From Clostridia bacterium (GTDB lineage Bacteria; Bacillota; DSM-521; Neomoorellales; Neomoorellaceae): DNA of 12,549 nt. The stretch spans positions 1-12,549 of the forward strand of contig JASUSX010000029.1 in the NCBI GenBank assembly GCA_030445875.1, read 5' to 3'. Under the pieces are notes generated by a model. The model saw only the letters and a list, made by a program, of their open reading frames with translations, made no database searches and was not told where the DNA came from. Below are positions 8,712-12,549 of the stretch, one piece after another (position 1 is the first letter of the stretch; every line of letters begins with the position of its first letter). The position numbers were made by a program, and so were the translations under genes.

Positions 8712-9031
8712 AAATTGTCAAGGTCGCGGCAGCGGAAACGCCGCTATTTGTTGCATGGTCCCGCATCGGCCTGCCGAAACGGTATCGGAAATTAAAAATA
8801 TACAGGAAAAAGGCTCCCTGACGCGCCGAGTTCGTACTTCAATCACCTGCTTGGTTTATAAAGGGCATACTGGCTGCTATGAAGGCCCACCGTCCTCACC
8901 CACCTGGTCAGCAAGTTATTGCGAAGCTCGGGACTCGAAGAGGGTCCAGGATACGGTTAAAAGTCGAGGAAAAAGAATAAATTTAGCCATAGAGCAGGAA
9001 ATAGGACGTATGGCGTCGAATATGGCTCACT
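8712..9031. other. Gene-free interval between MFS and amidohydrolase genes
   Basis: I find no convincing gene here. Just after the MFS stop is a short hairpin, AGCGG (8731-8735) with CCGCT (8741-8745), followed by the loosely T-rich ATTTGTTG; at best it is a weak terminator. A second hairpin pairs GGACTC (8931-8936) with GGGTCC (8942-8947) and has no T run. The last 80 bases before 9032 are A-rich, but no clear promoter or ribosome site is seen. I could not match the interval to a known riboswitch class. An open frame in + phase running from the MFS end into the next gene has no protein-like character. Confidence 0.5.
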
Positions 9032-10432
9032 ATGAGCAAACAAATTTCGCGCCGCCAATTTTTAATAGGGACAGGCTCCATGATGGCCCTGGGATATTTA
9101 TCCTGGTTAAGGCTCTTTCCGGGAATGGCACCAGCCGCGGGCGACGCATCCCAATCAGGAGGAACAGAACGATCTCATCAGGACCTGCCACCTTCGCGTC
9201 CGGTAACCTGCGATATGGTTTTCCGCCGCGGCCAGATTATCGACGGTAGTGGTAGTAAAGCCTACGCAGGCGATGTAGGGATCAAAGGCCGGGAAATCGT
9301 CGCTACAGGGTATTTCCAGGCCGCCCCGGGGGCGGTGGAGATCGATGCCCGGAATCTTATCCTCTGCCCGGGCTTTATTGATCCCCATACCCATACGGAG
9401 GACTACCTGGGCCGCGGCGGTGGGGCAGAAATGTTACTCCTCCAGGGGGTGACCACCCATCTGGGGGGCAATTGCGGCACTTCTGTTGCCAGGGTGGGAG
9501 AGTTTCTCAGCGGTATAAATAGGTTAGCCATCAATCTGGGGATCTTGGCAGGGTATAAGAACCTGCGCCAGGCAACGGTTGCCAGTGAGGGACGGCCAGC
9601 CCGGGCCAATGAGGTAGCGGCTATGCAGCAGAAACTGGCCGCTGCTTTGCAGGAAGGCGCCCTGGGGCTGTCGGTAGGCCTGGAATACTGGCCCCAGACC
9701 TTCGCCACCACCCGGGAACTTGTAGAGCTGGGCCAGGTACTAAGGGAATACGGGGGTTTCTACGCTACCCATATCCGCAGCGAAAGTGACCGGGTAGTAG
9801 AGGCTGTGGAGGAAGTGATAACCGTTGGCCAGCAGGCCGGCGTGCCGGTCCAGTATTCCCACATCAAGGCTTCCTTCCAGCGCAACTGGGGTAAGATGGG
9901 GAAGATTTTGAAACTCCTAGATGAAGCGTGGCAGGGCGGCCTGGATATTACCGCCGATGTCTATGGTTATACCTTCTCCAGCTGGGATCTGGGGAGTAGC
10001 CGTAATTCGATCAGCGAAGACGACCTGCAGCTCGCCCTGCAGCACCCGGCGGTTATGATCGGCAGCGATAGTGGCCTGGACGCCGAAGGCCGGGCCGTTC
10101 ACCCGCGCGCCTACGGGAATTATCCCCATATTTTGCGCCATTATGTCCTGGATAAAGGGGTCATCACCCTGGAGGAAGCCATACATAAAATGACGGTCAT
10201 GCCGGCGCAGCGCCTGGGCCTGGCTGATCGTGGCCTCTTGGCCCGCGGCTATAAGGCTGATATGGTGGCCTTTGACCCGGGAACTATCTCTGCTACCGCG
10301 ACCCGCACCAACACCAACCGCCTGGCTACCGGCGTGCGCTTGGTCCTGGTCAACGGCCAGGTGGCGGTAAAGGATGGACAGGTTACCGGGGCCTTTGCCG
10401 GCGAGGTTTTACGGCGGCAGGGGAAAGAATAA
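9032..10432 (+). CDS. Tat-exported D-aminoacylase-type amidohydrolase (N-acyl-D-amino-acid deacylase family)
   Basis: A 466-residue metal-dependent hydrolase of the amidohydrolase superfamily, closest in pattern to N-acyl-D-amino-acid deacylases, which release D-amino acids from N-acylated forms. The N-terminus carries a twin-arginine signal (SRRQFLIG, residues 6-13) and a hydrophobic stretch ending near AAG at 37, so it should be exported folded and act outside the membrane. Metal and catalytic residues fit the family: His119 and His121 in PHTHTE, Cys148 in GGNCGTS, His247 in YATHIRSE, His277 in YSHIK and Asp346 in GSD. The C-terminal region YGNYPHILRHYV, LTVMP-like MTVMPAQRLGL and KADMVAFDP also fits. 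The stretch between DVYGYTFSSWDL and SISEDDLQ is short, so a segment that covers the active site in known D-aminoacylases seems missing. The only in-frame start is ATG 9032, and its ribosome site is poor. The substrate is uncertain. Confidence 0.87.
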   Translation: MSKQISRRQFLIGTGSMMALGYLSWLRLFPGMAPAAGDASQSGGTERSHQDLPPSRPVTCDMVFRRGQIIDGSGSKAYAGDVGIKGREIVATGYFQAAPGAVEIDARNLILCPGFIDPHTHTEDYLGRGGGAEMLLLQGVTTHLGGNCGTSVARVGEFLSGINRLAINLGILAGYKNLRQATVASEGRPARANEVAAMQQKLAAALQEGALGLSVGLEYWPQTFATTRELVELGQVLREYGGFYATHIRSESDRVVEAVEEVITVGQQAGVPVQYSHIKASFQRNWGKMGKILKLLDEAWQGGLDITADVYGYTFSSWDLGSSRNSISEDDLQLALQHPAVMIGSDSGLDAEGRAVHPRAYGNYPHILRHYVLDKGVITLEEAIHKMTVMPAQRLGLADRGLLARGYKADMVAFDPGTISATATRTNTNRLATGVRLVLVNGQVAVKDGQVTGAFAGEVLRRQGKE

Positions 10433-10486
10433 GTGCAGGGGGCATACGCTCATACCACACATGTGGCACCAGCAGCGGACACCGCC

Positions 10487-11512
10487 TTAAACTTCGGCAT
10501 ACAGCCCAACCAGGTCTTTAGCTTCCCGGGCCATTTCCCGGCGCAGCTCCAGCGGGGCCAGGACCTCCGCCCGGCCACCAAAGCCCAGCACCCAGCGTTT
10601 TACCTCTTGCAGGCCGCTGATGCGCATTTTTAACACCAGGCCCCCATCCGGCAGTTCTTCCATTACTTGGCTGGGGTGCCACCGGCGTTCCCTGATCCAG
10701 CGCGCCTGATCACAATGGAAACGAATGATAACGTCGTATACTTGCGGCCCCCGTTCTATCCCCAGGGAATTCTGCAGGTAAGCCTCCGGGGAAAAGTCCG
10801 CCACAACCTTGAATTTGCGTCCTGTCACCTGACATTCCCGGATGCGATCCAGGGCAAAGAGGCGTATTTCCTGGCGATAATGGCAGTAGGCGATAACATA
10901 CCAGGCGCCCTGGTAAAAGCGCAGGTGATAGGGGTCGATCAACCGCTCGGTGAGGGAGTTCCGGCTGGCCGTGTAATAAACTATATGTACTGAAAAGCTT
11001 TCCTGGATAGCCCGGTAGAGATCGCCATAGACAGCAGCCAGCTTCTCGGCATCACCCCTTAAAGCTTCCACGGCGAAGGAGATATCTTCATCCAACAGGT
11101 TCAAGTCCACCATTAATTTTTCCGGCAGCATCATTTTTAGTTTAGTGAGGGCCCCCTGAACTATCTGGCCAAAGGGGGTACCACCAAACTGGCTCAATAG
11201 CCGCTGGCCCAGGTACAGGGTCAGGAGTTCGCCTTCAGTTAGCCGTAAGGGAGGCAGGCTGAAGGTTTTTTCATAGCGGTAGCCCTTGTGCCAGCTATCA
11301 TAGACTATGGGCGCCCCGAAAAAGTCCCGCAGAATCTGAATATCCCTTTCCACTGTCCTTGAGGAAACCTCCAGGCGTTCGGCGATAAAGGCTACGTTAG
11401 GGTAACGTCCGGCGGCAATCCAGCGGTGGATGGCATAGATGCGCGCCAGGGATTGGCGGCTAACGTCATCGATGGCCATTTTATTCTTCTTAAGGACCAG
11501 GCCCAAAACCAT
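10487..11512 (-). CDS. WYL-domain transcription regulator (HTH-WYL-WCX)
   Basis: A 341-residue cytoplasmic DNA-binding regulator. Residues about 20-68 form a winged helix-turn-helix with the recognition helix in VSSRTVERDIQILR, of the DeoR/HTH_11 kind. Residues about 170-230 are the WYL domain, with the signature as WYVIAYC (Trp204-Tyr205-Val206, Val replacing the usual Leu) and the basic tail RLFALDRI. Residues about 257-341 resemble the WCX extension. WYL proteins are thought to sense nucleic-acid-like or nucleotide ligands and often control CRISPR and other defence loci. The chosen ATG has AAGGGGG only one base upstream. A second in-frame ATG at 11479 (MAIDDVSRQ) would give 330 residues with an AAGAAG site 6 bases upstream and is a real alternative. 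The gene diverges from the HIRAN gene across 169 bases and converges on the amidohydrolase with a 54-base gap. Confidence 0.9.
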   Translation of the reverse strand: MVLGLVLKKNKMAIDDVSRQSLARIYAIHRWIAAGRYPNVAFIAERLEVSSRTVERDIQILRDFFGAPIVYDSWHKGYRYEKTFSLPPLRLTEGELLTLYLGQRLLSQFGGTPFGQIVQGALTKLKMMLPEKLMVDLNLLDEDISFAVEALRGDAEKLAAVYGDLYRAIQESFSVHIVYYTASRNSLTERLIDPYHLRFYQGAWYVIAYCHYRQEIRLFALDRIRECQVTGRKFKVVADFSPEAYLQNSLGIERGPQVYDVIIRFHCDQARWIRERRWHPSQVMEELPDGGLVLKMRISGLQEVKRWVLGFGGRAEVLAPLELRREMAREAKDLVGLYAEV

Positions 11513-11681
11513 GCCCCCTTACAAGTGTTCCTTTTGGACTATTCGCCATTTTTCTTCTGATTCCTTCCCTGGCTCAAGATGGGGGCGAACATGCGTAGCC
11601 GACAACATTTTGCGGTGGCAGGGTTTAGAGTAGGGGCAGGACTTTGGGAAAAGGCCATATCGATATATAGGAGTGATTTGA

Positions 11682-12347
11682 GTGCTTAAACTGTTAAAAG
11701 CCGTCGCCAGGCGCGGTTACCTGGATCGCTGGCCGGGGGATGGCAGTGACCTGATTGTCCTGTTACAGGGAATTTACCACCTGCGCCGGGGGGCTTTGTG
11801 GGCCGGCATCCACGCTCTGGAACATATAGAGTTATGGCACCCGGTAGCCATAGAACTCCTGATCGAACTCGTAAGCTACGACTTGTTGGTGAATACAGCT
11901 GCCGAACTATACTATAACGCCTTTCACCCGGAGGGCCAGTTGCTATTTACCCTGGGGAGTATCTTGGGCCCTACAGGGTTGCAAGTACAACAATATTTTA
12001 CTTCTGCTGAGCGGTTCATTACCCGCGTAGTTGGCCTGCACTATGGTGAGCGCCAGCAGGAAGTGGAGAAGCTGAAGGCTGGGATGCCGGTATTCCTGGC
12101 ATTGGAACCGGAAAACAAACACGACCCTCATGCCATTGCCGTCCTGTCACCCTGGGGTACTCACCTGGGTTACCTGCGGGCCACCCTGGCGGCTATTCTT
12201 AACGCCCGCTATAACGCCGGTGAGGTATTTTCTGCCCGGGTGGTTACGGTGCTGGATGCCAGCCATGATGCTAACGAAAGATTGCATATTGAGGTATGGC
12301 GGGATGATGCAGTGGAAGCAATATTTGTTGTTTCGTTAGGAAAATAG
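11682..12347 (+). CDS. HIRAN-domain protein with an unrecognised helical N-terminal region
   Basis: 221 residues from GTG at 11682, preceded by AGGAG at 11669-11673 with eight bases between. Residues about 111-206 look like a HIRAN domain: RFITRVVGLHYG, then L-x2-G-x2-V and EPENKHDPHAIAV (Asn145, Asp148, Pro149), then a Gly-Leu-Gly-Tyr-type turn as HLGYL (161-165). HIRAN domains of HLTF/Rad5 bind the 3' end of single-stranded DNA; in bacteria they occur alone or fused to helicases and nucleases. Residues 1-110 are predicted mainly helical from their composition and match no family I recognise. No helicase or nuclease motif is present, so it is probably a DNA-binding accessory protein. It is divergent from the WYL regulator and ends about 30 bases before the CRISPR array, whose transcription would run toward it. 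A 10-base palindrome ATATCGATAT (11657-11666) lies just before its ribosome site. No clear promoter was found. Confidence 0.8.
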   Translation: MLKLLKAVARRGYLDRWPGDGSDLIVLLQGIYHLRRGALWAGIHALEHIELWHPVAIELLIELVSYDLLVNTAAELYYNAFHPEGQLLFTLGSILGPTGLQVQQYFTSAERFITRVVGLHYGERQQEVEKLKAGMPVFLALEPENKHDPHAIAVLSPWGTHLGYLRATLAAILNARYNAGEVFSARVVTVLDASHDANERLHIEVWRDDAVEAIFVVSLGK

Positions 12348-12376
12348 ATCTGGCGGTTGATGATAGATTTATTTCT

Positions 12377-12549
12377 TCACATATCTGCAATCGGCATGGG
12401 AGCCGGGCGCAACTCGAACAGCACGGGGTAAAAATCCGCTCCATGACTGTTTCAATCCTCGCCCGGCATGGGAGCCGGGCGCAACATTACCTTTCCATGT
12501 ATGGCGATGTTAAAGTAAAAGTTTCAATCCTCGCCCGGCATGGGAGCCG
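12377..12549 (-). CRISPR. Trailer end of a CRISPR array (continues past the window)
   Basis: The repeat is 37 bases. On the plus strand it begins GTTTCAATCC and ends GCGCAAC, and contains an 8-base stem CGCCCGGC/GCCGGGCG around the loop ATGGGA. Full copies are at 12449-12485 and, cut by the window edge, 12521-12549. A degenerate copy is at 12377-12413, where only the last 22 bases (12392-12413) match. Two spacers of 35 bases each lie at 12414-12448 and 12486-12520. Cas6-type repeats normally end ATTGAAAC on the transcribed strand, which here is the minus strand. The degenerate terminal copy at the left is what a trailer end looks like, so both clues agree that the leader lies to the right, beyond the window. 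These would be the oldest spacers. No cas gene is in the window, so the type (I or III likely) is open. Confidence 0.95.

Noticed and set aside
8931..8947. Hairpin GGACTC/GGGTCC in the leader of the amidohydrolase gene, considered as part of a riboswitch or T-box
   Set aside because: The conserved T-box AGGGTGG element and the cores of the common riboswitch classes I could recall are absent.
8617..9249. A 210-codon plus-strand open frame bridging the MFS gene, the gap and the amidohydrolase
   Set aside because: It overlaps both real genes in another frame, has no ribosome site, and its translation has no protein-like pattern.
10433..10486. Convergent gap between amidohydrolase and WYL genes, checked for a bidirectional terminator
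   Set aside because: Only the short palindrome CACATGTG and a weak GCGG/CCGC pairing are seen, without flanking T or A runs.
11439..11633. Small plus-strand open frame across the start of the WYL gene and the intergenic spacer
   Set aside because: It mostly overlaps the WYL N-terminus in antisense, lacks a ribosome site and has no recognisable pattern.

Overview
The window is a GC-rich chromosomal stretch from what looks like a thermophilic or anaerobic Firmicute, most likely a Moorella-like member of the Clostridia. That is an inference from three things: an addBA (rather than recBCD) recombination operon with the four-cysteine AddB nuclease; Shine-Dalgarno sites of the AAGGGAGG/GGAGG type with some GTG and TTG starts; and a CRISPR repeat whose transcribed strand ends in ATTGAAAC. 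No rRNA, tRNA or recognisable IS element is present.

Layout. (1) Bases 1-6776 carry the end of addB, cut by the window edge, and a translationally coupled complete addA. Together they encode the AddAB helicase-nuclease that resects double-strand breaks for recombination. AddA is about 280 residues longer than usual. The excess lies in several low-complexity insertions, two of which are built from degenerate tandem repeats. (2) Bases 6863-7404 hold a decayed membrane-anchored nitroreductase-like gene with an apparent one-base frameshift. (3) Bases 7448-8711 hold a well-formed extended -10 promoter and a 12-helix MFS exporter that starts with TTG. (4) After a gene-free gap of 320 bases (8712-9031) comes a Tat-exported D-aminoacylase-type amidohydrolase (9032-10432). 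(5) A WYL-domain transcription regulator (10487-11512, minus strand) and a HIRAN-domain protein (11682-12347, plus strand) diverge from a 169-base spacer. (6) From 12377 to the window end lies the trailer end of a CRISPR array. Its repeats indicate transcription on the minus strand, so the leader, and probably the cas genes, lie beyond the right edge.

How the genes fit together. addB-addA is a classical operon. The nitroreductase remnant, the MFS exporter and the amidohydrolase look like separate units with no visible functional link. The part of most interest is the right end, where a WYL regulator and a stand-alone HIRAN protein sit next to the old end of a CRISPR array. WYL regulators are known companions of CRISPR and other defence loci, and HIRAN domains bind DNA ends. 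A link to the CRISPR system here is only a hypothesis from position. The window does not show a complete new system.
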